Of a DNA stretch of 33,918 nt, positions 1-9,587 are shown in pieces. Both the position numbers and the translations under genes were made by a program. The stretch spans positions 1-33,918 of the forward strand of contig MPUH01000808.1 in assembly GCA_001970955.1 (NCBI GenBank), read 5' to 3'. The notes beneath the pieces were generated by a model, which worked only from the letters and a program-made list of their open reading frames with translations, did no database searches and was not told the origin of the DNA. Position 1 is the first letter of the stretch. Each line of letters starts with the position of its first letter. The stretch comes from Stentor coeruleus. Lineage: Eukaryota; Ciliophora; Heterotrichea; Heterotrichida; Stentoridae.

Positions 1-1
1 T

Positions 2-88
2 GACTTCTTATATACAATAAACAAAGAGAAAACTCTTGTGAAATATTCGATACATGATAACAAATGGGCTTTAGTTGACTTAGGCTAA
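2..88 (+). CDS. 3' end of a kelch-like protein (partial)
   Basis: The window opens inside a reading frame that runs to TAA at 86-88 and gives 28 residues. The segment KTLVKYSIHDNKWALV looks like a kelch blade, where a hydrophobic patch precedes a conserved Trp (here in the NKW motif) in a beta-propeller repeat. The rest of the gene is to the left of the window. With only one partial blade visible, the family call is an inference; that the stretch is coding is supported by its composition and clean frame. Confidence 0.42.
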   Translation, partial: DFLYTINKEKTLVKYSIHDNKWALVDLG

Positions 89-555
89 TATATAGTAATC
101 TTTATAAGTTTTACTTATATTTTAGTATTTTAAAGTGGGTGATAGTTAAGGTGGCATGGTTTAAACCTTGTCCGATCGAGGTTTGTTTGTCCTACGATCT
201 CTTTCTTTAGGCAGATTCGGTATATTAGACCACTCGTTGTCGCTGGTTATATGACTTACAAGATAATTAAGCTAAATGTGTTAACCAAACAATCAAAAAT
301 AATTTCAAAATAATTTTTTAAAAGCAAATTAAACTTCTATTTATAGTGGATTAAAATCTTTCAAAATAGTATTTTTAATCTCAACATCCACAAACCTGAA
401 ACTCTCATCATCCGACCAAGTTTTATTCCCAAAATCCTTAAAAAATCTTAAAATTCTTTATCCCACCTTTTCTCACTCTACCAAATATTTTCCCAATCTT
501 CCATCTAAGTTTAAAAAACTAAGTATCTCTATACGATTGGTTATAAATACAAATA
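89..555. other. Intergenic region with a GC-richer, hairpin-forming patch
   Basis: Between the kelch-like stop and the helicase start no gene is seen. Most is AT-rich, but about 130-260 is richer in G+C. It holds the 10-bp palindrome GGTTTAAACC (158-167) and a hairpin pairing 174-181 with 191-199 around a 9-nt loop, with one bulged base. No tRNA B box or known small RNA motif was recognised. It may be a small RNA or just the 3' region of the upstream gene. Confidence 0.35.
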
Positions 556-1794
556 ATGAGCAGCGAAAAAAAGAGATACGTTCCAAAAAACCAAGCACCC
601 AAGTCCGCAGCAGAGTCCCGACCTGTAGACACACGATTTCGAACTGAGGACGTAACAAACACAAAAGGCAATGAATGGGAAGACTATTTCTTGAAGCGTG
701 ATCTTCTCATGGGGATTTTTGACAAAGGTTTTGACAAGCCCTCTCCAGTACAAGAAGAGTCGATTCCAGTAATCCTAGCAGGCCAGAGTGTAATCGCAAG
801 AGCTAAAAACGGCACAGGGAAAACAGCAGCTTTTGTCATCCCTATTCTAGAAAAGTGTGACACTACGATATCTAATATCCAGTCTGTAGTGCTTGTGCCA
901 ACCAGAGAACTTGCTTTACAGACTAGTAGTGTTATTAAAGAACTCGGCAAATATTTGAATATTGAATGTATGGTAAGTACTGGTGGGACTCCTTTACGTG
1001 AAGATATATATCGTTTTTACAAGCCCGTGCATATTTTAGTAGGCACACCAGGCAGGATTCTCGACCTTGCCTCTAAAGAAGTTGCAGACTTGTCAAAAGC
1101 TCATGTGCTAGTCATGGACGAAGCTGATAAGCTCCTGTCGCAAGATTTCCAGCCGATCCTCGAACAACTCATCGAGTACTTTCCTAATGATCGACAAATC
1201 CTCATGTATTCTGCGACTTTTCCTATACATGTTAAAGACTTCTCTGGTAAATATTTACCTAATGCCCATATGATCAACTTAATGGACGAACTTACACTTA
1301 AAGGTTTGACCCAATACTATGCATTTGTCCAAGAAAAAAAAAAAGTTCATTGTTTGAACACCCTTTTTTCCAAACTTCAGATAAATCAAGCTATAATATT
1401 CTGTAATTCTACATTGAGAGTTGAACTTCTGGCTAAGAAAATCACTGAAATAGGTTATTCATGTTTTTTCATCCACTCAAAAATGCAACAGTTAGATAGG
1501 AACCGTGTTTTTCACGACTTTAGAAATGGTGGATGTCGTTGTTTGGTAAGTTCTGACTTGACCACGCGTGGTATTGATATACAGACTGTGAATGTTGTTA
1601 TTAACTTTGACTTCCCGAAAAACTCGGAGACATATTTGCATCGCATTGGAAGGTCAGGAAGGTTTGGACACCTTGGACTGGCAATAAACTTTATTACTGA
1701 TGATGATAAAGAAAATATGTTTATGATTGAAAGAGAACTTGATACAGAAATACAGCCAGTTCCACAAGTTATAGATAAGTCTCTTTATACTTAA
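556..1794 (+). CDS. DHH1: DEAD-box RNA helicase, DDX6/DHH1 type
   Basis: This 412-residue protein is an ATP-dependent RNA helicase of the DDX6/Dhh1/Me31B group, which works in translational repression and mRNA decapping in cytoplasmic P-bodies. The two RecA lobes carry the motifs in order: F and Q motif ([14 protein letters not shown], about residues 57-70), motif I AKNGTGKT, Ia [17 protein letters not shown] (about 187), SAT (about 218), RGID and HRIGRSGR (about 361). The short N-terminal tail and the [20 protein letters not shown] stretch are typical of DDX6 rather than eIF4A. The ATG follows an AT-rich leader. The length is normal for the family without its variable C-terminal tail, and the frame is uninterrupted, ending in TAA. 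Assignment to the subfamily rests on family knowledge and the whole-length pattern. Confidence 0.93.
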   Translation: MSSEKKRYVPKNQAPKSAAESRPVDTRFRTEDVTNTKGNEWEDYFLKRDLLMGIFDKGFDKPSPVQEESIPVILAGQSVIARAKNGTGKTAAFVIPILEKCDTTISNIQSVVLVPTRELALQTSSVIKELGKYLNIECMVSTGGTPLREDIYRFYKPVHILVGTPGRILDLASKEVADLSKAHVLVMDEADKLLSQDFQPILEQLIEYFPNDRQILMYSATFPIHVKDFSGKYLPNAHMINLMDELTLKGLTQYYAFVQEKKKVHCLNTLFSKLQINQAIIFCNSTLRVELLAKKITEIGYSCFFIHSKMQQLDRNRVFHDFRNGGCRCLVSSDLTTRGIDIQTVNVVINFDFPKNSETYLHRIGRSGRFGHLGLAINFITDDDKENMFMIERELDTEIQPVPQVIDKSLYT

Positions 1795-2480
1795 TCTTAG
1801 ATATTTAGGTTAGGAAATTTGACTTAAAGAATAATTAGATTTTTGAGAATATAATGGTTTATAATGATTTTATATGGTGGTTTGGCTATGATTTGCTAAT
1901 TAGAGGCAGATTAATTGAATTATTTTGTGCATTTTTATGTAATGTGAATAAATTTTTATGGCTAATGATTAAGACAAAAAAAGTTAAATAGAAATAAATT
2001 GGCAAATCTATTAATGCTCTTGCATCATTTATATCTATTTGTATTTAAAGCCTGAATTTCATTTCAAAAAGCTTGACTATAATTTATCATAAAATCTTAT
2101 CTGAAAAATAAATTATAGTTATATGATAAATTTGCTATTTTGCAATAAATTTTAATTGTGATGCAATATATTCCATTAGCTTCGTTATTTAAAGTAAATC
2201 TAAAGCCATTGCACTTTATATCAAATTTCATGAATTAAAAATCTTACTGATAACAAACTCTTCAAAATCTACAATAAAACATTCTAGAAATTTATAAAGA
2301 AGTACTTATCTTTTATTATATTTCTCCCTTAACTCTATATCACTTAAAATCTGCTTTAGTATCCAAAAATTAAACTAATTTTTTCCCCTTCCTTCAATCA
2401 AAACTTCATGTTTGATTTCATCTAATCTAAAAGTGTCTCTTATCACAATAACTCATTTCAAAACCCTTAAGATTTTAGAA
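1795..2480. other. AT-rich intergenic region
   Basis: Nothing convincing is seen here: low-complexity AT-rich DNA with dense stops in all frames, carrying the 3' flank of the helicase gene. Confidence 0.5.
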
Positions 2481-2489
2481 TCCTTTAAG

Positions 2490-3230
2490 TAACAGATCAT
2501 AATAAAAATGAACTTTGCTTTTCTAATTAAAGTATCCCAAAACTAGCTAATGAGGCTTTGATTAGGGAATTCTTATCAAGTGTTATAATTTATGTTGAGA
2601 AAATCAAAATTTATGCATGAAGCTGATGCATGTTTGAAAGATGAAGATGATTACAAATCAGTTAAATGCTACACAAGTAAGAGATAATCGGAAATCAGGT
2701 GCAGATTCGTAGAATTAAATTAAAATTAGGACTCAGACTTGAAGGATAAAATCCAGGTAGTTGATAACTGGATGAAGCCTGAAATCCTGATATCAGATTC
2801 GCCAACAGAGCATTCAAGTGCAAAAGGATCCTAAGAGTTCTGAAAGCGAATTAGAATTGGAAAGGGTGAGAGAAAAGGAATAGAAAGAGAAAAACAAAAG
2901 AAAAAACAAAGGAAAAGTAAAGGGAAAAGTAAAAGAAAAAGAAAGAAAATTAGAGGGGAAAGGAAAAATAGAAGCTGAAGGGAAAAGAGTTCGAGCATGA
3001 AAAGTAAGAGCAAACACTAAAAAAAATCAAATAAAAGGATTTACTGATAATAGACAAAAAGATAATCATCAAGAAGTCCATCATGAAAAACCTAAAAAGT
3101 TGCAGACATTAAGCGCATTAATACCCTGAGGACTTAAAATTATTTAAAAAGCCTTAGTTTAAAGCATCAAAAAGAGTTTCCTGAAGGTGATTCATTCAAA
3201 TTTATCATGTACAGTAAAAACTATCCTAAA
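2490..3230 (+). pseudogene. Decayed protein-coding relic, Lys/Glu-rich, unknown family
   Basis: Plus-strand frames in this stretch read as protein in pieces: KLANEALIREFL and then YVEKI near 2540-2600, LKDEDDYKSVKCY near 2635-2670, KDKIQVVDNWMKPEI near 2745-2790, and a long Lys/Glu-rich tract coded by a purine run at about 2830-3010. The pieces are in different frames, and several TAA, TAG and TGA codons interrupt them. No start codon and frame combination gives an intact protein, so this is annotated as a relic. No family is recognised. The minus-strand ORFs across the purine tract are shadows rich in Phe, Leu and Ser. Confidence 0.4.
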
Positions 3231-3444
3231 ATTTTAATTATTTCACATATTCCCTATACCTTTTTATAAATTTGTAGCCTAATCACAATTTTTACCTTGT
3301 GTCGCTAACTTTTTCAAATTATTCAATTGGTAATAAGTTAATTATTACAATTTTATCTCTTCAAGTCAATAAAAGTTCTTTTTTTTTCCCTATAAAACCT
3401 TATAAGCTACACCTAAAAGTCTCTATGTAATGGTTTATTAAATA

Positions 3445-3942
3445 ATGGATCAGCTAAAGCAGAAAATTTCAGAGCTCTCACAAGAACTTGAAAAAATACC
3501 TATGGTAAAGCTTGTCTCTCAAAAAGTAGGAGTTGAAGCAGGCTTAATTGCTATAGGGATAATGAGTTTCCTGTTTTTTTTGGTCTTTTTTGGGCTTGGC
3601 GCAAGTTTGATTGTCCATGTTGTCGGCATTTTGTATCCAGCTTATATGTCCTTTAAAGCTATTGAATCTCCAGCAGAAGATGATGATACTATGTGGCTTA
3701 CTTATTGGGTAGTGTTTGCTGTTTACAACTTCGCAGATAGGTTCATTGATTATTTGTTCTTTTGGGTTCCATGTTATTTCTTAGTCAAGTTGATTGTGTT
3801 GGTTTATATGTTCTTCCCACAAACAAAAGGCGCGATTAAGATTTATAGAATGGTTTTCAGACCAATTTTCAAAGTTTATGAAGCACAAATTGATCAAGCA
3901 TTGAATTTTGCAGCTGAAGAAGCAAGGAAAAAAGTTAACTAA
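3445..3942 (+). CDS. REEP/Yop1/HVA22 family ER membrane-shaping protein
   Basis: A 165-residue protein of the TB2/DP1/HVA22 (REEP5/Yop1) family, which curves ER tubule membranes by inserting hydrophobic hairpins. Visible landmarks are a first hydrophobic hairpin (about residues 35-70), the family hallmark YPAYMSFKAIESP, an acidic DDDTMWLTYWVVFA segment, a second hairpin with DRFIDYLFFWVPCYFLVKL, and the FFPQTKGAIKIY signature followed by an amphipathic C-terminal helix. Length is normal for the family. The ATG at 3445 follows an AT-rich leader; the frame ends in TAA. The next gene on this strand is 1.5 kb away, so it is probably transcribed alone. The family assignment is firm; the exact paralogue is not resolved. 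Confidence 0.92.
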   Translation: MDQLKQKISELSQELEKIPMVKLVSQKVGVEAGLIAIGIMSFLFFLVFFGLGASLIVHVVGILYPAYMSFKAIESPAEDDDTMWLTYWVVFAVYNFADRFIDYLFFWVPCYFLVKLIVLVYMFFPQTKGAIKIYRMVFRPIFKVYEAQIDQALNFAAEEARKKVN

Positions 3943-4229
3943 TTTAGAGTTTAGATATTAAAATAGAAGAGAGTTTTTAAAAGTGGTGAGGATTAAGGAT
4001 AAAATGATTTTGGTATATGGCTGGAAGGTTTCGGAAGAGTATTTGCGAATTTTAGAGATTGGTAGTGGATGCTTATATATTTTATTAGGAAGTGATGATT
4101 TAGAATTAAATTAGTTGTTATATTCAATAAAATCTTTAAGATTAAGTTTCTATATAAGTGAAATATAGTAAAGTAGTGAATTTAATAGTTTATTTATATT
4201 TAAAATTTTTGTAATCTAGAAATTCTAAA

Positions 4230-5150
4230 CAATTGAGTTTTTATGTAGTTAATGAACTCAGCTGATATATCATCTGATCCAGAAACTTTGCGGTTGCCTA
4301 ATTTTTGGTGCTTGCCAACTCCGCAATATCGTGTCTATTTCCTGCTATTGACTAGCTCTAAGTGCTGCACTGATTTTTATCCTTTGTAAAGCTCCTTCCA
4401 TCATTCTATAGCTTTCCCTTTTTCATTTTCTGAGAAGTGCATTACTTTTTATTTTTATATTTTTTGAGAGTTTTATAAGTCTTCTAGATATCATTCATTT
4501 CCAAGAGTGACTGAAAATTTTTTTTCTGCAGCTTTGACGTTCTACTTTTTATGATTTGCTACTTGAATTCTTCTCAGATATTCTGTGGCATCCTTTTTTC
4601 TCTTTGTATAAGATAATATCATATTTTGCTGCTGCTATCAGCATATCTCTGTATTTTTGCTTTGCATGATAACCGAGGAGATCTGATTTTTTCTACTTGT
4701 AAAACTTCATGGAACTATTTGCGGCATTTTTTGTTACTTGTATGCAATAATCATATAAGACCTCAGGATCTGCTGTCTGAGGAGGTTTTTGATATAGTTT
4801 TTTAAGTTTAAGATTTCTTAGTCGATCAATTTAATTTTTTCCTTTGCACTCTTCTTGTATCGGTTTGTTTCTCAGTTCAGTTCATCAATAACTTCGTCCT
4901 AAGGTTATTGATTGGTATAAATACCTATAATTTTAATTTATTTTCAATTTATTGAGTGCTCAGATGGGTTTATTACTTCAAGGCAGATATTTTTTTGTGC
5001 TATCTGGTTTTTATTACATAAATCCCAGCTATTTTTTCTTGGTTATCAGATATAAAGAGCTTACCCTCAGATTAATTGATGCATCAAGTTTCTATAAGAC
5101 ATTTTTAATAGTTCAAATCAGTTCTGGTAATTTCATTTGATGTTTGCCCA
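4230..5150 (-). pseudogene. LINE-type non-LTR retrotransposon relic (ORF2 linker to start of RT)
   Basis: The minus strand reads, in broken frames, as the region between endonuclease and reverse transcriptase of a LINE ORF2. The clearest part is near 4240-4300, where KVSGSDDISAEFIN matches the start of the LINE RT domain (family pattern K-A-x-G-P-D-G-I-x-x-E-F). Upstream in the element are YHAKQKYRDMLIAAAKYD, AEKKFSVTLGNE and WKELYKG, typical of the linker helix region. At least two frame changes and many stops (TAA, TAG, TGA) interrupt it. The catalytic RT core (YxDD) should follow towards lower coordinates but is missing: sequence similarity fades at about 4230. The element is therefore truncated as well as inactivated. 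No target-site duplication or A-rich tail was identified. Confidence 0.6.
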
Positions 5151-5436
5151 TTTACTCTATCATGCTGACCTTCTATAGCACTTTTTTAAAGCTCTAAACT
5201 TTATCTTGCAAGCCATATCTTGAATATACTTATCATTAAATTTTCTCTAAACAAATTCATCATTTTCACCTATTCATCACATACCTCTCTAATCTACTCT
5301 TAATCTTATAAATTTTATCATCCATTATCTAAATTCTTAAATATATCCAAATATAAACAAATAATTCTTACCATAACACTACTTTCTAAAATAAATCAAA
5401 ACAACTAATATGTATTAAATAATAGCAGTTACTTAG

Positions 5437-6009
5437 ATGTTCAAGAATACATTTCAATCAGGTTTTCTTTCAATTTTGTATAGTATAGGGGCAAAGCCTC
5501 TCCAAATCTGGGACAAGAGTGTGCGTAATGGGCATATCAAAAGAATTACTGACACTGACATCCAATCTTCAGTCCTCGAAATTATGGGCACTAATGTTTC
5601 CACAACTTTTATTACCTGCCCAGCTGACCCAAATCAAACTCTAGGAATAAAGTTGCCTTTTTTAGTCATGATCATTAAAAACCTGAAAAAGTATTTCACT
5701 TTTGAAGTCCAAGTTTTAGATGATAAGAGCATACGTCGACGTTTTCGAGCTTCAAACTATCAAAGCACAACTAGAGTAAAGCCTTTTATATGTACAATGC
5801 CAATGAGATTAGATGAAGGGTGGAACCAAATTCAATTTAATCTTAGCGATTTTACAAGAAGAGCTTATGGGACAAATTATATTGAAACTTTACGAGTTCA
5901 GTTACATGCGAACTGTAGACTTAGGAGAATTTATTTCTCAGACAGACTATATTCAGAAGAAGAGCTCCCGCCAGAGTTTAAACTGTTTTTACCACTACAA
6001 AAACAATAA
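5437..6009 (+). CDS. CFAP20: Cilia- and flagella-associated protein 20 (BUG22)
   Basis: A 190-residue protein that matches CFAP20/BUG22 along its whole length, starting [18 protein letters not shown] and including [54 protein letters not shown] and [18 protein letters not shown]. The family is a very conserved ciliary protein. It is an inner-junction protein of doublet microtubules in motile cilia, and in ciliates it is needed for normal ciliary beating and tubulin modification. Length and ends agree with the family, and no intron is needed. The start is the ATG at 5437. It leads a head-to-tail group: the next gene begins 18 bases after its stop, so the 3' UTR must be tiny or overlap its neighbour. 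Confidence 0.97.
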   Translation: MFKNTFQSGFLSILYSIGAKPLQIWDKSVRNGHIKRITDTDIQSSVLEIMGTNVSTTFITCPADPNQTLGIKLPFLVMIIKNLKKYFTFEVQVLDDKSIRRRFRASNYQSTTRVKPFICTMPMRLDEGWNQIQFNLSDFTRRAYGTNYIETLRVQLHANCRLRRIYFSDRLYSEEELPPEFKLFLPLQKQ

Positions 6010-6027
6010 GTTAAACTTAGATAATAT

Positions 6028-6789
6028 ATGCAAAATAAAGTCGCGTGGCTTATGAAGAAGGCTTTTAGGCTAAGTTTTTGGCTTGGGAGTGGAGGGCTTG
6101 GCCTTTGTAGTTGGGCCTGGTACCAAAGCACCCAGAGTATAAAAGATTTCGAAGAGAAAAAAGCTCTGAAATTGGACGATAGCATTGAAAAAAACGAAAA
6201 GAGGGAAATCAAAGATTTGGGCATTGGGGTTGGGGATTTGATCTATATGAAACACAATTGTAGTAAAGGTTTTTCAATTAACAGCATAAGGAAATGCTAT
6301 GTCCACAAGATGTATAAGTGGTGGGCTATAAAAAAAGGTAAGAAAGAAGACTATCATTTAAGTGACTACGATTCAGTAGGTGTTGTTATCTTAACAGCTG
6401 AAGGCCCGCATGTGCTTTTTCAATTTTTTAACACATATACAATCTTGCCTATATCTAACTTTTTATGTTTACCTTACATATCAGAACTTTCTGTTAGTAA
6501 ATTGACAACATCAAACCCAGGATTGAAAAAAAGTTCAGAAAATTTCCTTATAAAAGTTCAGCACATAGAGCAAGTAATACAAAACTCTTGGCCTAAACGA
6601 AGTAAATGTCTTTTCCGTGATAGTGTTGATATTGTACTAAATTACTGGGCTTTTACAGGCATGATAAATATCGAAGACATTCGCCGGAGGCTCCGAATAA
6701 CGGTTTTTGACTTAGAAACATCTTCTGACAAGTTCTTAAACAAAAGCTCTGGACAGTATTCTTCACTTATAAAGCTACAAAATAAGTAA
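6028..6789 (+). CDS. Single-pass membrane protein, possibly a degenerate NlpC/P60-like fold
   Basis: A 253-residue protein with an N-terminal hydrophobic segment (about residues 13-30, FWLGSGGLGLCSWAWY) that could be a signal anchor, followed by a charged linker. The middle part has GVGDLIYMKHNC, then YDSVGVVILTAEGPHVLF, then FLCLPYISEL, and near the C terminus a helix RDSVDIVLNYWAFTGMI. This order (GD-hydrophobic, then V-G-V strand, then a helix where a C-x-x-F/L motif would sit) recalls permuted NlpC/P60 or YiiX-like papain folds. However, the His expected before VGV and the helix Cys are not there, so catalysis looks unlikely. This is an inference with low certainty; it could be an unrelated ciliate family. 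It lies 18 bases after CFAP20 and 19 bases before the Rab gene, all on the plus strand. Confidence 0.6.
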   Translation: MQNKVAWLMKKAFRLSFWLGSGGLGLCSWAWYQSTQSIKDFEEKKALKLDDSIEKNEKREIKDLGIGVGDLIYMKHNCSKGFSINSIRKCYVHKMYKWWAIKKGKKEDYHLSDYDSVGVVILTAEGPHVLFQFFNTYTILPISNFLCLPYISELSVSKLTTSNPGLKKSSENFLIKVQHIEQVIQNSWPKRSKCLFRDSVDIVLNYWAFTGMINIEDIRRRLRITVFDLETSSDKFLNKSSGQYSSLIKLQNK

Positions 6790-6808
6790 TTAGTAAAAAT
6801 TCTCTAGC

Positions 6809-7432
6809 ATGGAAGAAGAACAAATGTTTAGAGTTATCATTGTAGGAGATACTGGAGTTGGGAAGTCATGCCTTTTACTTCGGTTTAGTGAAGATAAGTT
6901 CAATGAAAACCACGATGTGACTATTGGCGTTGAGTTTGGAACTAGATCACTTAAGGTTGACAATCAAATAATCAAACTTCAAATCTGGGATACAGCAGGA
7001 CAAGAGTCTTTTAGAAGTATAACAAGAAGTTTTTATAGAAGAGCTGATGGTGTTATTTTGATGTATGATATCACAGCAAGACATACATTTGATAATTGTA
7101 AGCATTGGCTGGAAGAGATTAAACAAAATGGAAATAGTGATGTGATTATATATCTAATTGGAAATCAGGCAGATTTAGTTGCTTTAGGGGAAGTTGCAGA
7201 AGTTAGTAAGTCAGATGCTGAAAAGTTTACTAAAGAAAATCATTTGAGTGGGTTTATGGAAACGTCAGCTAAGAGCGGGGTGAATGTTGAGAAAGCATTT
7301 CTTGATTTTTGTAAGGTACTTGTTACAAGGTGGAAGGAAAGAAGGGAGAATGAGCCTGCACCCAGACCCCAAAATTCAGTTAAGATTAGCGAAGCTCAAT
7401 GCAAGGGACATAAAAAATCCAAGTGTTGCTAA
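6809..7432 (+). CDS. Rab-family small GTPase (Rab2/Rab4/Rab14-like)
   Basis: A 207-residue Rab GTPase that cycles between GDP and GTP on endomembranes to direct vesicle traffic. Seen in order: P-loop GDTGVGKS (residues 13-20), switch I TIGVEFG, switch II WDTAGQESFRSITRSFYR with RabF-type residues, YDIT, a base-recognition loop GNQADL, ETSAK, and the C-terminal SKCC for double geranylgeranylation. The VEFG and SITRSFYRRA segments place it nearest the Rab2/Rab4/Rab14 branch. One oddity: the guanine-specificity motif NKxD reads NQAD, a Lys to Gln change (CAG where AAG would be usual). All other residues needed for nucleotide binding are kept. It starts 19 bases after its neighbour's stop and ends in TAA. 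Confidence 0.93.
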   Translation: MEEEQMFRVIIVGDTGVGKSCLLLRFSEDKFNENHDVTIGVEFGTRSLKVDNQIIKLQIWDTAGQESFRSITRSFYRRADGVILMYDITARHTFDNCKHWLEEIKQNGNSDVIIYLIGNQADLVALGEVAEVSKSDAEKFTKENHLSGFMETSAKSGVNVEKAFLDFCKVLVTRWKERRENEPAPRPQNSVKISEAQCKGHKKSKCC

Positions 7433-7592
7433 GTTTTGTGTAATAGGTTAGTTGGTTTTTATTTTTAGCCAATGAGAATTTCCAATCCTCTCTTTCATAG
7501 TTTTCTTACAAAAAAATTACTAAAACTAACCATCTAAGAACTCATTATTTTGATAAAATAATTTGCCAAAACATCATGTAAATACCATTTAT

Positions 7593-9587
7593 ATGCTTCG
7601 AATAGATTTACTTAACTACTCTGGATTAGGCAAGGTAAGCGATCTAGAAAATCTTTTATCCAGAAGTAGTATAGATAAGTTGACAATATCTTCAGCCATA
7701 ATGAAGTGCATTGATACAAGAGATTTCACACAAAACCATATCGAAACTTTAAAACTCCTTATCTCATATGGAGCTGATGTTAATTACAAAGATCATAGAT
7801 CACAGAGCTGTATTCTCGCTGCCTGTAACAAAGGTCATATTGAAGCTGTAAGAATTTTACTTGCTTTTGGGGCTTGTGCTAAAGAGGTAGACCGGCAATA
7901 TAGAACGACGATAATGTTAGCTCTAAACCACTATGGACAAGACCCTATTGAATTAGTGAAGCTTCTTCATGAAAAAAATGCAGATATATATAGTAAAGAC
8001 ATGAATGGTTGTACAGCTCTCCATTATGCTGCGATGAATGGGCATAGTAAATCTTTGGAATACCTTATTTCAAATAGAGTAGATGTCAATGCTTTGGATA
8101 TTAATAATGACACACCTTTACACCTTGCGTTTAGGAATGATCGTAAATTATGTATTAGTGTTTTGATACAACTGACAGATAAAAACATAAAAAATTCAAA
8201 TGGAAGAACTGCTCTTGATGAAGCTCATGGAAAAAGCTTGGCAATAATAAACTCAAAAAAATATATGAATAGAGATGAAACTTGGGATAGTCGAAGAGGA
8301 AGAGGTGGTAAGCCAAGAAATAAAGGGTTCAAAAAAAAGAATGAAAAAGAATTCGGAGAATGCTGTAAGTGTAAGAAAATAGCGGAAGTTTTTTGTTTAG
8401 ACTGTATCCCAACTCTTTCTCAATTTTCAGACAAAATGCAAGACTTAAACGATAAAAAAAAGCAACAAGAAACCGAAGAATGCTTAAGAGTTACAATGCT
8501 TAAATGCAAGATGCTTGAAAAAGAGAACAATGAATACAAGGAAGCTCTATCAAATCAATCAAACAATTATAACTTGAAAATTAAAAAATCCTCTCTATAT
8601 GTGCATCACAATAAAGAAAAAACTTTTGAGCAAACTAGAGACCAATTGCAATTAAACATAAATCAGTTTTTCAAAGACCAAGAGCAATGGTTTTCTAAAG
8701 TGGAAGCATGTTATTCTGAAGCTGTTTCAACATTTAAAACCTTGATTCAAGATACCTTCCAAGGCTGCAATATTGAAATTTTCGGCTCTTATGCTACAAA
8801 TTTGCTTTTACCTTATTCAGACATAGATATAGTGATACAAAATGTGAACGTCCCAACATTGCAAGGATTAAAAGACCTGATTCCCAAAATAGAAAAAGCT
8901 TTTGTCGTTAAAAAGTCAGATAGAATCTTCACAGCGACAATACCTTTATTAAAAATTCATACAGAAATCAAAGGTCAAGAAGTGAAAATTGACATTACAA
9001 TACAAGAACCAAAGCATAAAGGTGTTGAATGTACACAGTTAGTAAAAAAGTTTATAGATACTTATTCAACAATAAAAACTGTGTATCTTGTATTAAAACA
9101 ACTTATGTACTTTTGCAACTTTCATGAACCTTATAAAGGTGGGATTAGTAGTTATGGATTATTTCTTTTATTGGTATACTTGTATCAAGAAAATATGAAT
9201 GATTGGAATTTTGCTAATTTTGATGAGCAGAAGAGTGAAGCAGATATTTTGATTAAGTTTTTTGAGTTTTATTTAAGTAGTTCTGTAAACAACAAGTATT
9301 TACTGATAGAATATGAAGGCTGGGACAATAAGGAATTCAAAAATAAAACTGTAAGGTCAAAGTAGGTTCATTCAGGATTTATAGTGCCCGACCCACTTAA
9401 TCCTTCAAATAATGTTATCCATAGTATGCGTCAAGATAAGTTCATGGTATAGACTAGGTAGTTCATCCTGCAAACTGCGTATGCCTACGTTTTTAGACTT
9501 TTTTACTGCGAGTGCCAAGACTGTTCTAATATTTTGATCAGAATTTTTTATGAGAGCCGCTTTAATTTTCTCACTTACCCAGAGTAA
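7593..9587 (+). CDS. Ankyrin-repeat protein fused to a TRF4/Cid1-type nucleotidyltransferase (three exons)
   Basis: Three exons (7593-9350, 9366-9446, 9462-9587) encode about 654 residues. About 45-220 are ankyrin repeats (for example NGCTALHYAAMNGHSKSLEY and NNDTPLHLAF). A basic RGRGG-type linker follows, then a Cys cluster CCKCKKIAEVFCLDC resembling a B-box zinc site, and a coiled coil. The catalytic part is a Pol-beta-type nucleotidyltransferase: IFGSYATN, then YSDIDIVI (two metal-binding Asp) and EVKIDITI (third Asp). A PAP-associated domain follows, ending with IVPDPLNPSNNV and FILQTAYAYVFRLF. The last two motifs appear only after removing two 15-nt introns. Non-canonical poly(A)/poly(U) polymerases of this family tail RNA 3' ends. 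ATG 7593 is the first in frame; an upstream TTG at 7563 is not a likely start. The ankyrin fusion is unusual. Confidence 0.85.
9351..9365 (+). other. 15-nt intron 1 of the ankyrin-nucleotidyltransferase gene
   Basis: GTAAGGTCAAAGTAG, phase 0, with A at position 10. Retention would give an in-frame TAG; removal joins the ORF to the family-typical DPLNPSNNV segment in the same frame. Confidence 0.9.
9447..9461 (+). other. 15-nt intron 2 of the ankyrin-nucleotidyltransferase gene
   Basis: GTATAGACTAGGTAG, phase 0, with A at position 10. Retention stops translation at once (GTA TAG). Removal continues into 41 more codons ending in TAA at 9585-9587, giving the hydrophobic last helices of the PAP-associated domain. 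Confidence 0.85.

Noticed and set aside
130..260. tRNA gene on either strand
   Set aside because: No acceptable B box or T arm, and no anticodon stem in the right place.
2814..3017. Minus-strand Phe/Ser-rich ORFs
   Set aside because: Shadows of the Lys/Glu-coding purine tract on the plus strand.
4952..5140. 62-codon plus-strand ORF
   Set aside because: It starts with TTG and is a shadow of the LINE relic on the opposite strand.
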